From the NCBI RefSeq assembly GCF_000327485.1, contig NC_019943.1, positions 1,860,001-1,924,000 on the forward strand: 64,000 nt of DNA. The letters are read 5' to 3'. This document shows positions 25,869 through 34,313 of the stretch, piece after piece. This DNA comes from Methanoregula formicica SMSP (GTDB taxonomy: Archaea > Halobacteriota > Methanomicrobia > Methanomicrobiales > Methanospirillaceae). The translations under genes were made by a program, and so were the position numbers. The notes under the pieces are model-generated. The model searched no databases. It was not told the DNA's origin and saw only the letters and a list, made by a program, of their open reading frames with translations. Within the stretch, counting starts at the first letter, position 1; each line of letters begins with the position of its first letter.

Positions 25869-26447
25869 TCAACACACATCCATGCACTGGTCCCTCGTGC
25901 AGGTATACCCACCCGCCCAGCCTTCCGTAGTGAACGGATCAAAATCCGGTTTGTCATATTGTGCCACATACCGGTACTCGACCATCAGTGAACTGACGTG
26001 CCCCTCTGATTCGTTCACGAATGCTGAAATCCTCCGTTCAGTTGGGTGATCCGGAACATACAGGATGAGTCGTGGAGCCGGTTCTCCATGGAAGGGAATG
26101 TAATAATCAACACCAAGGATGAACCCGCCCTCACGGAGGAGTTTTTGGATACAGGGATCCTGCACGGCAATGTGGGCAACCGTGGAAGAATTTCCAGAAA
26201 ATGAACTATTTGCGATCACCGGTGCAAGTTCCGGCGAGATCCTGTCTGGAATGTCTGCATATCCATGTGTGCTAAGTTGATTATAGGGAATTATCCGGAT
26301 AGATGCATTGGAATAGACAGGGACAGAAAAAATACTGCTGCTATCAGCCTGCGAAGTTGTGGCAATGGGAGATGATTGTACAGATGGACTAATGCAGGCA
26401 GCAGCGAGACAGACTAAAAAGAGAAAGAAAGGTATGATAAACCTCAT
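25869..26447 (-). CDS. lipoprotein, unknown, in cassette operon 2
   Basis: 192 residues from the ATG at 26447 (a GTG 12 bp upstream is possible). Lipobox LVCLAAACI. Mature domain has VAHIAVQDPCIQKLLREGGF and LGVDYYIPFHGEPAPRLILY, with a Cys-rich end (YTCTRDQCMDVC). Similar in parts to the next lipoprotein (25318-25830). It starts 23 bp after the stop of the peptidase-like gene, so it is probably co-transcribed from the L2 cassette. Function unknown; a small lipoprotein beside a secreted peptidase could be an inhibitor or chaperone. Confidence 0.65.
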   Translation of the reverse strand: MRFIIPFFLFLVCLAAACISPSVQSSPIATTSQADSSSIFSVPVYSNASIRIIPYNQLSTHGYADIPDRISPELAPVIANSSFSGNSSTVAHIAVQDPCIQKLLREGGFILGVDYYIPFHGEPAPRLILYVPDHPTERRISAFVNESEGHVSSLMVEYRYVAQYDKPDFDPFTTEGWAGGYTCTRDQCMDVC

Positions 26448-26469
26448 GCAGGAATACACCGGTCCTTAA

Positions 26470-27693
26470 TCAGTTGGGGGTCCATAACTTCACGGTTGAT
26501 GGATTCTGTTCAACAACTGCGCTCAAACCGGAGAAATGTGAGCTTGCTACCGGATCCACATACCCTGATAGAGAGACCGATGCTGCTGATCCCCCTGATT
26601 TCCGATAATTCATGTTATAAAACCTGACATCTCCTGGAAGATCATTGTTGCTGTCTACGCCTAAACCTGTTGCTTCAAGTACTACCTGTGCATTCAGTCC
26701 GCTTGTTGATGACAGTTCGGTTACGAAGATCGAGGATTCAGGATCGCTGTTCCTCCTGATGGAAACCCACCAGCCCGGATACCCGTTGACGGTACTGTAA
26801 TACAAGCTGCCTTTCATGACGTCATTCGTCTGGACACCGGTTATCCTGCGGCCGTAGTAACTGTCAGAAGATCCATCATAATACCAGGGTGCTGCAGTCC
26901 AGGCATAGTTGTTGGAATTGACGTTCCATTCAAGGACCGGTTGTAGGATAAAACCATTTCCTGAAGGCTGAATACTGTTGAAGATCGCGATTTTTTCCCC
27001 CATGTTGTTTGTCAGCGGGGTTCCTGGTGTTGCCCAGTAGGCTTCGAAACGCGTCAGTTCCGGGATGTAGTTATCTTCAGCATATTCAAACCAGCCTGAA
27101 CAACGTCCTGCGGGATTGCACCCGACAGTGTCTCGTGCCGCTGCAAGGGAGACGCTGCTTTTTGGCCTGTCCGAAGCACCGGAATGATCGATGACTGTCA
27201 GGACAAGGTTGTTGCCCTTATCAAAGGTGTACGTAATATTAGGTTCTTCCGGATCAGTAAGTATCATGGAGCCGGAAGGTACTTCATGGACATAGGTTGC
27301 GGGGAGATCCTTTCCCGAAGTCCGGACCTTTGTTGTTTTCTCATCAACCGCAGAGAAGAGTTGCCGTCCTGTTGAATCAAATACTGTTGTTACACCATTA
27401 TCAGCATGATAAATGATCGACCCATAGGGAATTTCCGAATCGATTAGCTCAAACGATTCACGCGCTTGTTTTTCATACAAGGAAGACACTTCAGGATCAA
27501 GAAAAAGTTCTTTCGTCACGATTACTTTTGTCTGATTATCGTCAAATTGCAATTCAGGTAACTGGATATTCCGGATATCAGGTGCTGGATTTGTTGAGGA
27601 TGTCTCATCCACAGCAGCATTCACTACTGTTACCATTGCCATCGCCGCCACCAGCAGTGCCAGCAGCAGGATGTTGAATTTTCCAAGTTGCAT
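26470..27693 (-). CDS. secreted glutamic-peptidase-like protein, cassette operon 2
   Basis: 407 residues; signal peptide MQLGKFNILLLALLVAAMAM. A propeptide-like region (about 30-165, IPYGSIIYHADNGVTTVFDS) precedes a domain at about 195-370 that follows the eqolisin (peptidase G1) pattern: a strand ending in FEAYWATPGTP, then IQPSGNGFILQPVLEWNV, where the family has W-x-G-x-x-G...I-L-Q-x-G, and later LNAQVVLEATG, near where the family has A-E-W-I-V-E. The Gln of LQ and the Glu of VLEA are candidates for the catalytic pair. Paralogue of 35566-36882. The family call is inference from motif order; fold and activity need checking. Confidence 0.6.
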   Translation of the reverse strand: MQLGKFNILLLALLVAAMAMVTVVNAAVDETSSTNPAPDIRNIQLPELQFDDNQTKVIVTKELFLDPEVSSLYEKQARESFELIDSEIPYGSIIYHADNGVTTVFDSTGRQLFSAVDEKTTKVRTSGKDLPATYVHEVPSGSMILTDPEEPNITYTFDKGNNLVLTVIDHSGASDRPKSSVSLAAARDTVGCNPAGRCSGWFEYAEDNYIPELTRFEAYWATPGTPLTNNMGEKIAIFNSIQPSGNGFILQPVLEWNVNSNNYAWTAAPWYYDGSSDSYYGRRITGVQTNDVMKGSLYYSTVNGYPGWWVSIRRNSDPESSIFVTELSSTSGLNAQVVLEATGLGVDSNNDLPGDVRFYNMNYRKSGGSAASVSLSGYVDPVASSHFSGLSAVVEQNPSTVKLWTPN

Positions 27694-27920
27694 TTTTTTA
27701 TCACGTCCTTAGATTTTTTCCAGAGCCTCCGCTCACCGGCATGAGAAAAATCTTCAAAGAATCAGAAGATCCTCTTCACGTTTCTTAAAGCAGAGTCTAG
27801 GTCCAGCCGCACTTCGATCCGGGGCGGGCCTGTCCTCTGGTTCTGGGACAATCTCCGGTTGTCCACGGGTTCAAATTATATTTTATTATAAATATGATTT
27901 GTCGGTCAAAACTTAACACG
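27694..27920 (-). promoter_or_regulatory. shared promoter-operator-leader cassette, copy L2
   Basis: Operator TTTGTCGGTCAAAACTTAACACG at 27898-27920, TATA region 27876-27894, leader to the ATG at 27693. The most diverged leader copy, yet hairpins hold: GGACAA/TTGTCC replaces the G.U pair of the others by A-U, and GAAGA-gga-TCTTC keeps its stem with a new loop. The upstream duplicated block of L1/L4/L5 is missing. Confidence 0.8.
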
Positions 27921-28046
27921 TTCCTGCGAATGGTAGCGATGGCAGAGATATTTCCTCAACAGTACCAAGATCTCATGAGAGATTCAGTAACTCTTCAGCA
28001 AGTTCAACCTCACCTTAAATCCCGTCTAACACTTTACCCGTCATTA

Positions 28047-28769
28047 TCACATCAGGAGCGGACCTGCAGAATGTATCCGGTCGAAGGTAAAAGTATGCCC
28101 GATGAGGTCTCTGATAAGATCTAATTGGGGTGATAGCGCATACGGTTCTTCAATCCCGTAATATACAATATAGTACTCGTTGCCTGTACTGGTTTGCACC
28201 CCGCCGTTTTGTTCCCTGGTCCCGGGGATTTCTATCGTATAAAACAATCCCGAAGTATTGCTGCTCTCATACCCGGTTGTTACAAGGTGTTCTGGTAGCG
28301 GTATGGCTGAGGGGCCGATGGGAGTAAGGTTGTATTGATCTGTTGAAACAAATCCGGAATAATTCAGAGAGACACGTGTAACCGTTCCTGAAGTAGTGAG
28401 ATACGCATTAAGCTTTTTTTTCGATGACAGAAAGGCACTCTCTTTCGTGAAATACCAGACTGCGATCATATATCGGTCACCGGTTTTTTCCCGGGTATAG
28501 TTCTCGTACCGGGCATATGGTGAGAGGGGGGGAAACTGTTGTGCTGGTCCATCATATTCGCCGGAAAGGACGAAACGCTCCGATTGGGCCTGATTCATTC
28601 CGGGTTCCGCAATGGCCCATACAATAGTATTGTGTGGGAGGTACCACCCCGTTCGAATCGTGGGGGGTGTCGGATCGGTCTTGAGACCTTCGAATAGTCC
28701 CACAGCGATTATTATACTGACAACGATGATTGCGAAAAAAAGAAGAAGGTATTGTTTGTGAGATGTCAT
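28047..28769 (-). CDS. membrane-anchored surface protein, cassette operon 3
   Basis: 240 residues with an N-terminal membrane helix (YLLLFFAIIVVSIIIAVGLF) after a short cytoplasmic start, and a large outside domain with many Tyr and N-x-S/T sites (ENYTREKTGDRYMIAVWYFT, NEYYIVYYGIEEPYALSPQL). No lipobox and no known motif. It follows the propeller gene 28885-30198 by about 115 bp on the same strand and is probably the last gene of the L3 operon. Between its stop and the L2 operator there is about 125 bp without a gene. Confidence 0.65.
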   Translation of the reverse strand: MTSHKQYLLLFFAIIVVSIIIAVGLFEGLKTDPTPPTIRTGWYLPHNTIVWAIAEPGMNQAQSERFVLSGEYDGPAQQFPPLSPYARYENYTREKTGDRYMIAVWYFTKESAFLSSKKKLNAYLTTSGTVTRVSLNYSGFVSTDQYNLTPIGPSAIPLPEHLVTTGYESSNTSGLFYTIEIPGTREQNGGVQTSTGNEYYIVYYGIEEPYALSPQLDLIRDLIGHTFTFDRIHSAGPLLM

Positions 28770-28884
28770 CGTTTCCCTCCGAGAGAATTATGTGGGCCGG
28801 GAATAATCCGCAACCGCTCCCAGCGAATTCAGAGCAGAATCAGCAAAACAAAACCGAACATGAGACACAATTTCTTCTGTTTCA

Positions 28885-30198
28885 TCATGTCCTGCCCTTC
28901 CGTTTTCCAGAGACCATGAATGTGACAATCCCCATCAGGACAGTAATACAGAAAACGCCGGTAAAACCGGGCAGGGTGGGGGTTGTTGGCATTAGGGGCA
29001 AATCTGTTGTATTGTTACCGGCCGATACATTGTTTTCAGATAACGTCCGATCAGGTTTGCCTTCACGGACCGGAAAAAATAACAACCGATCGGAGAGTGC
29101 GGCAACAGAGGTTCCATCACGGGATACCATGACCGGGCAAACGGTCTGATTGAGCCGGTACTCTTTCAGGAGATTTCCGCTTCCATCGAAAACAACGATT
29201 CCGGTCGCGGTCCCTGCAGCGATCGTCTCCCCGTTCTCCGAGAGGGAAACACTGTAGACAGGGGCGGACACCGAATAGTTCCAGAGTTGTTCACCATGAT
29301 GGTCAAGCAGCTGGATCTTATCCTCACTACCGGCCAGGACATACCTCCCATTGGTGGTGAGCGACAATACCCTCCCGATATCGGAAAATAACGAATGCTC
29401 CCACCGGACCCTGCCATCGGTACTGAAAGAGAACGTATTTTGGGCGGGATAGCCGGAAACAATCAGGTCCTGTCCGTCCGGAGAGATGCCGGGATTATTG
29501 ATACCCCGCACCTGACGCTTCCAGATCAACCGGCCATCTTTTGCGAGATAATACGCATCATTTGTATACTGCCCTTCCACATTTCCCCCGGTTGCCAGCA
29601 GATAATTTCCGTCAGGAGATACCGCAATATCAGTAATGGGGGAATCTGACTTGTATTTCCAGCGGAGTGCCCCGGAACGATCAAGGCATATCAGTGACCG
29701 GGTATGATAACCAACGAAAGTATCCTCACCGTTACCGGATATCGCAATAGTGCCCGGGGGTTCATTGGTCGAATAATTCCAGAGCAGGTTTCCCTGCCGG
29801 TCGAACAGGATCACCCGGTTCGATGTAGTGTTCGTCACAACTCCCCGGCAACACCCGGGGACCATCACGGAAATTCCGATACGCGAACTATCCGGGGATA
29901 TCGTGATCCCGGATATCCATGGTGACCACCCTCCCGCACTCCTTTCGGGAACGTATGACCACATCAGGGACCCGTTTGTCGAAACGACAAAAAGTTCAGT
30001 CTTATCGGGATTGCTGGATACCAGAAACCGGTTATCCGGAGATATTGCGATTCGTCCCACGATTCCCGGATGCAGTCCGGCATCAGGAAAGTCCATGGTC
30101 CAGAGAGGATCGACCGCCTCGCAACAGGCTGGAATCGTGAGAAAAATGAGTCCCATCAGGAACAATATCCTCATGGCTGACCGTGGGTCCAATCTCAT
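28885..30198 (-). CDS. surface beta-propeller protein (PQQ-like repeats)
   Basis: 437 residues from the ATG at 30198, which leaves 19 bp after the previous stop; longer frames would overlap that gene. Signal peptide (ILFLMGLIFLTIPACCEA). Six or seven repeats of the PQQ/WD type, e.g. IAISPDNRFLVSSNPDKTEL, LFVVSTNGSLMWSY, ICLDRSGALRWKYKSDSPIT, IAVSPDGNYLLATGG, LLDHHGEQLWNYSVSAPVYS. A C-terminal helix and GKRKGRT tail anchor it in the membrane. Second gene of the L3 operon, after the truncated S1-like protein. Same architecture as 31317-32684. Likely a binding or scaffolding protein at the cell surface; ligand unknown. Confidence 0.8.
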   Translation of the reverse strand: MRLDPRSAMRILFLMGLIFLTIPACCEAVDPLWTMDFPDAGLHPGIVGRIAISPDNRFLVSSNPDKTELFVVSTNGSLMWSYVPERSAGGWSPWISGITISPDSSRIGISVMVPGCCRGVVTNTTSNRVILFDRQGNLLWNYSTNEPPGTIAISGNGEDTFVGYHTRSLICLDRSGALRWKYKSDSPITDIAVSPDGNYLLATGGNVEGQYTNDAYYLAKDGRLIWKRQVRGINNPGISPDGQDLIVSGYPAQNTFSFSTDGRVRWEHSLFSDIGRVLSLTTNGRYVLAGSEDKIQLLDHHGEQLWNYSVSAPVYSVSLSENGETIAAGTATGIVVFDGSGNLLKEYRLNQTVCPVMVSRDGTSVAALSDRLLFFPVREGKPDRTLSENNVSAGNNTTDLPLMPTTPTLPGFTGVFCITVLMGIVTFMVSGKRKGRT

Positions 30199-30217
30199 GC
30201 CATCAATCCACAGAAAT

Positions 30218-30778
30218 TTATGCTTCGCGACGCATGAAAATGTTTGCACTATTCCTTCCACGGAAATCCGTTGTGCCCCACCCATTAGTAGAGGATAATT
30301 CAATTCCTCCAACGACAGGCCTGATCTTGTCGAACCTTGACTCAACTTTCATCAGACCGATAGACAGAAATTTACAAGGAATGTCTTTAATCCCATTTCT
30401 CTCCCCATTTTTCTTAATTACTTCATAAATTTCTTTTATCAAGGTGGGATCCACTTTCATGTCTTTATTGATCTGGACAACCATTGTCCCATACATGTCA
30501 TAACCATGACCGATAACGGGTCCATTTGGATAATAATATTTATCAAGATCCTTATCAGCATCAGCAGTTACTTTTTGGAGCTGATCGACCCACGTATCCG
30601 GAACCGAATTTGTTACAGCGATATTCTTTTGCATATCACCAGACAAATTTCCGAAAGATGAGATGAGAATATTTTTGTAATATACGTCGTCTCCATTTGT
30701 GGCACTCACAAACAGTATCATCGCCATCGCTGCTACCAGCAGCGCCAGCAGCAGGATGTTGAATTTTCCAAGTAGCAT
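30218..30778 (-). CDS. secreted S1-like peptidase, apparently truncated, cassette operon 3
   Basis: 186 residues; signal peptide MLLGKFNILLLALLVAAMAM. The mature part looks like the propeptide of a chymotrypsin-type (S1) peptidase and reaches IRPVVGGIELSSTNGWGTTD, which resembles the start of such a domain (RPxxGGIxxxxxxGxxTxGF), but then ends after RGRNSANIFMRREA. The catalytic His, Asp and Ser regions are missing, and the next gene begins 19 bp later, so the peptidase domain seems deleted and replaced by the propeller gene. Alternatively it is a real small secreted protein sharing only the propeptide. Expressed from cassette copy L3. Confidence 0.55.
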   Translation of the reverse strand: MLLGKFNILLLALLVAAMAMILFVSATNGDDVYYKNILISSFGNLSGDMQKNIAVTNSVPDTWVDQLQKVTADADKDLDKYYYPNGPVIGHGYDMYGTMVVQINKDMKVDPTLIKEIYEVIKKNGERNGIKDIPCKFLSIGLMKVESRFDKIRPVVGGIELSSTNGWGTTDFRGRNSANIFMRREA

Positions 30779-31004
30779 TTTTTTTCACCTCCTTAGATTT
30801 TTTCCAGAGGCTCCGTTCACCGGCATGAGAAAAATCTTCAAAGAATCAGAAGAACATCTTCACGTGCCTTCAGGCAGGATCCGGGTCCAGCCGCACTTCG
30901 ATCCGGGGCGGGCCCGTTCTCTGGTTCTGGGACAACCTCCGGCTGTCCACGGGTTCAAATTATATTTTGTTATAAATACGATTTGTCGGTCAAAACTTAA
31001 CACG
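30779..31004 (-). promoter_or_regulatory. shared promoter-operator-leader cassette, copy L3
   Basis: Operator TTTGTCGGTCAAAACTTAACACG at 30982-31004, TATA region 30961-30978 with one T-to-G change against other copies, leader to the ATG at 30778. Hairpins GGACAGCC-GGA-GGTTGTCC and GAAGA-tgt-TCTTC intact. Upstream similarity stops about 12 bp beyond the operator. Confidence 0.8.
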
Positions 31005-31316
31005 TCCGGACACATGCCGGTAAATATCTGTCATAAATTCTCGCCGGAAATACTGGGTTTCCATTACACCCACCTCCCGTCCGATCCCTCCCGCGAACCG
31101 ATCAACCAGACCTTGCTCAAAATTGTTTCATTAAGGTCTGCTGAAAACAACCGGGTCTTCAGTCACATGAAGTAGCATCCTGTCTGTCCCCGATAAGATA
31201 TTTACATCCAATCCGGACAGCGCAGGTTGTTGGTTTGATTTGAGACGCCGACACCTCGTCCCCTCCTCCTGTACTTTTCTGTTAAGCAATCCTCTCGTGT
31301 AATCCTGCGTCACTCA
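31005..31316. other. intergenic, no gene seen
   Basis: 312 bp between the L3 operator and the end of the propeller gene 31317-32684. Only spurious short frames. A C-rich stretch (31064-31090) slightly resembles the repeats at 12465 and 22093. Confidence 0.45.
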
Positions 31317-32684
31317 TTACCCCCGTTTTCGAGAGTGCCTGCATACCGCCAGAGAAATCCCTGTGGCCACCACAACAACGGTTATCATCAGGGGGCTTTG
31401 ACGGGTAGGTGTTGGCTGGGCTGGCTGCCCGGGAGATACCGTTACGCCAAAGGATTGTTCAGGGCCGGATTCTGACAGGTTGACTTCCGCTGGTTTTTCC
31501 CGAGTGATCCGGTACAGGGAATTCCCGGTCCGTACACCAATAGTTTTCCCGTTGTCTGATAGGGCAACATCCTGTACCGGCCCATCTGCGCTGCATTCAG
31601 AAAGCCTGGCACCGTTTTCATCAAGGATACTGACAATTCCTCCCGATGATCCGGCTACAAGAACATGCCCGTTTCCTGAGGCATGCAGGGAGGAATAATA
31701 CGTGTTCTCTATCCTGACATCAGGAGAGTTATTCCATACAGGTTGCCCTTTCCGGTCCAGACAGATAACTGTGGGAAGTGCACGAGTATTTTCCGAAGGC
31801 CCTTCTCCTGCGGTAACCGCGATATATACTGAGTTCCCGTCAGGTGACAAGACAACACTTCTGGACCCGACAGGTAACTGACGGGTAAAGAGGCGGGCCC
31901 CGTCCCATGTGTAGAGTGCCAGTATATTTTTATTGAGGGTCACAACAGCAACTGATGAACCGGATCGATCCATGGCCACGGCATTCCCTCCATGAGTCGT
32001 CACGCTCCAGAGAAGATGACCGGTATTGTCAAGGAAGAAGAGGTCTGCTTCCGGCAATACCTCGGCCCGAGAATATGCGCTGGCACCCGCAACAATATAT
32101 TTTCCATCATCGGACTGGGCGATACTCCCCACCGGAACCGGGGTCCGGTAATTCCATACCATTGTCCCATTACCGTCAGTCAGTGTAACATTGCCCCCGG
32201 TTCCCGGCCATACGACCATTCCGGCAGTCAGGATCGTACTTCCGTTCCCGGTTACAGCCAGATCCAGAACATGATCGGGGAGATCCTTTTTCCAGAGGAG
32301 TGTCCCGTTCCCGTCAAGGAGCACCAATTCACGGTCCCAGGATGCAGCAGCGATCCGTTCACCACCGGAGGTGATTTTGATCTGTCGCAGATCCCCGCCC
32401 GGGGTGGAATTCCACGCTACCCGGCCGTCCTCTGTCACGAGGAATATCCGGTTACCGGATATGCTGGCAAGGTGCGAGCTATTGGCGGACATTGCAAGGA
32501 ACGAATTCGCAGACACATCACTCTCTCCTGTGTCTATCCTCCCCCCACACTCGGGCAGAATAGCAAGGACAGGGGTTGTCAGGCATGCAAGTAAAAGGAT
32601 TGCGAGAAGAGAGATGCCTGTGCCGGCCCGGCACCGGACCATTCCGGAACAGCAGGAGAGCCGAACTCTTTTGGATCCTTTCAT
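31317..32684 (-). CDS. surface beta-propeller protein (PQQ-like repeats), cassette operon 4
   Basis: 455 residues. Signal peptide (GISLLAILLLACLTTPVLA); repeats of the PQQ/WD type (ASISGNRIFLVTEDGRVAWN, LVLLDGNGTLLWKKDLPDHV, LTDGNGTMVWNYRTPVPVGS, LFFLDNTGHLLWSVTTHGGN, VICLDRKGQPVWN); a Pro/Thr linker (PGQPAQPTPTRQSP) and a C-terminal helix with a basic end (CRHSRKRG). Starts 36 bp after the C39-like peptidase gene and so belongs to the L4 operon. Architecture matches 28885-30198. Function as surface ligand-binding protein is inferred. Confidence 0.8.
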   Translation of the reverse strand: MKGSKRVRLSCCSGMVRCRAGTGISLLAILLLACLTTPVLAILPECGGRIDTGESDVSANSFLAMSANSSHLASISGNRIFLVTEDGRVAWNSTPGGDLRQIKITSGGERIAAASWDRELVLLDGNGTLLWKKDLPDHVLDLAVTGNGSTILTAGMVVWPGTGGNVTLTDGNGTMVWNYRTPVPVGSIAQSDDGKYIVAGASAYSRAEVLPEADLFFLDNTGHLLWSVTTHGGNAVAMDRSGSSVAVVTLNKNILALYTWDGARLFTRQLPVGSRSVVLSPDGNSVYIAVTAGEGPSENTRALPTVICLDRKGQPVWNNSPDVRIENTYYSSLHASGNGHVLVAGSSGGIVSILDENGARLSECSADGPVQDVALSDNGKTIGVRTGNSLYRITREKPAEVNLSESGPEQSFGVTVSPGQPAQPTPTRQSPLMITVVVVATGISLAVCRHSRKRG

Positions 32685-32720
32685 TCAGATGCACTCCATG
32701 GAAAAATGAGAGGGGTGGGG

Positions 32721-33911
32721 TCAACTCTTGACAAAGATTGACGACACATAAGGACTTGAGCCACCATACCACCTCTCCCAGCTGAGGGCTCCCGAGTTAA
32801 CCGGCCATGGATCGTAAAGGTAGAAATAAATATTCCCGGAGGAGGTGTCACGTGAATATCCCGCACAGGCCCGGGCATGGTAGTTGGTTGACTGCCCCGG
32901 CTTGATCCCAATGTTGATCACGACGGGCCGGTTACCATCGATCTCGGATTTGATCAGGTCATACAAGTTAGATGGGGATCCGATACGGATGAAAGACCCT
33001 GACTTGCCAAGACCGCCCTGTGCCGGGGATTTTTTATAGTAACCATTGGTTATCTCAGTTTCAGTTGCGCCGTTGTCCGGATTGACTCCCGCAGTCTGGG
33101 CAATCTGTAACTGGGATTTAGATACCCCGTACCATGCTGAGATCATTTTTGCTGTGGCAAAGGCGCACCAGTTCGTCCCTTCCTGACCATACAGCGTGAA
33201 CCCGCTCAGAGTCTTGCTTACGGTTCCACGCGGTGAAACCGTCAGGGACTGCCTGGTGGCCTTCTGCTCTTGTGCCTCCCATGAAACTACACCGGATTTC
33301 ATTGAATCGAGAGAAATGGATTCATACATCGATCCTTGGCCGGATGCCGGTATAACTGAATAATCGTAGGCATCGATAATCAGCGTCGTTCCTGCACCGG
33401 ATTTTGCGGGTACGGTCACTCCAAGACCGACCTTCGGGTAAGCATAACAAACCAGCAGGGTGGTTGCTTTATCAGGAGAATATCCGGCATTTTTCAGTGC
33501 CTGCTCTGCTTTTTTATTCAGCTCATCCATAGCAATTGCCTGCGGCCCATTCCCGATAGAAATTAGGGGCGCGCCAAAAACCTTGCTGGCGGCGATTTTT
33601 ACTTCACCAACTTTTTTCTTTCCGTTCAGCAGTGGAAACGAATAATAGAGTTTCAGGCCATTGATATCGTAAACTGAAACAGGATCCGGACTAACAGATG
33701 CCCCGCTGAACTCTTCCCCGAGAAGTCCGTCTGAGACAAACTGTGCAAGTTCATATTGGGCAGAGCCATATGCTTCCTTTTCTGTGATATAATTATTCTG
33801 AATAATGGCAATCCGTTCAGAACTAATATCTCCGGCACTCACGATCGGTATCATCACCATTGCTGCCACCAGCAGTGCCAGCAGCAGGATGTTGAATTTT
33901 CCAAGTAGCAT
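32721..33911 (-). CDS. secreted C39-like cysteine peptidase, cassette operon 4
   Basis: 396 residues from the ATG at 33911 (AAGGA 10 bp upstream); the GTG 9 bp further up would leave no spacing. Signal peptide MLLGKFNILLLALLVAAMVM. A propeptide-like region (about 30-220) precedes a papain-like C39_2 domain: QEGTNWCAFATAKMISAWYG holds the catalytic Cys, TNYHARACAGY the His and FYLYDPWP the Asp. All three are in the family order, so it may be active. Such enzymes cut extracellular proteins or peptides. Followed by a surface propeller; driven by cassette copy L4. Confidence 0.78.
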   Translation of the reverse strand: MLLGKFNILLLALLVAAMVMIPIVSAGDISSERIAIIQNNYITEKEAYGSAQYELAQFVSDGLLGEEFSGASVSPDPVSVYDINGLKLYYSFPLLNGKKKVGEVKIAASKVFGAPLISIGNGPQAIAMDELNKKAEQALKNAGYSPDKATTLLVCYAYPKVGLGVTVPAKSGAGTTLIIDAYDYSVIPASGQGSMYESISLDSMKSGVVSWEAQEQKATRQSLTVSPRGTVSKTLSGFTLYGQEGTNWCAFATAKMISAWYGVSKSQLQIAQTAGVNPDNGATETEITNGYYKKSPAQGGLGKSGSFIRIGSPSNLYDLIKSEIDGNRPVVINIGIKPGQSTNYHARACAGYSRDTSSGNIYFYLYDPWPVNSGALSWERWYGGSSPYVSSIFVKS

Positions 33912-34137
33912 TTTTATCACGTCCTTAGATTTTTTCCAGAGGCTCCGCTCGCCGGCACAAAGAAAACTCCTCAGAGAATCAGAAGAACATCTTCACGTGC
34001 ATTCGGGCAGGATCCGGGTCCAGCCGCACTTCGATCCGGGACGGGCCCGTCCTCAGGTTCTGGGACAACCTCCGGCTGTCCACGGGTTCAAATTATATTT
34101 TATTATAAATACGATTTGTCGGTCAAAACTTAACACG
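33912..34137 (-). promoter_or_regulatory. shared promoter-operator-leader cassette, copy L4
   Basis: Operator TTTGTCGGTCAAAACTTAACACG at 34115-34137; TATA region 34091-34112; leader to the ATG at 33911. On the transcript: hairpin GGACAGCC-GGA-GGTTGTCC (34063-34081), palindrome GGACGGGCCCGTCC, hairpin GAAGA-tgt-TCTTC (33982-33994), and AAGGACGTGAT before the start. A duplicated block continues upstream to about 34240. Confidence 0.82.
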
Positions 34138-34313
34138 TTCGGACACATGCATACAGGAAATGAGGTTTCTTATCCGCTGCAATGAAAGAATCTGAAAAAT
34201 ACAACCCGGAGAGAGAAAGGATGTGATACCATGGTCTCTCCGGATTGGCGGACATCTGGATGATGGCCGCCCAGCCAAAGGTATAACCCTTTTCGAAAAT
34301 ACAGCTCCTGCTT

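Noticed and set aside
34081-34100. GGGTTCAAAT in the leaders as the T-loop of a tRNA
   Set aside because: No acceptor, D or anticodon stem can be built around it, and the sequence directly enters the TATA region.
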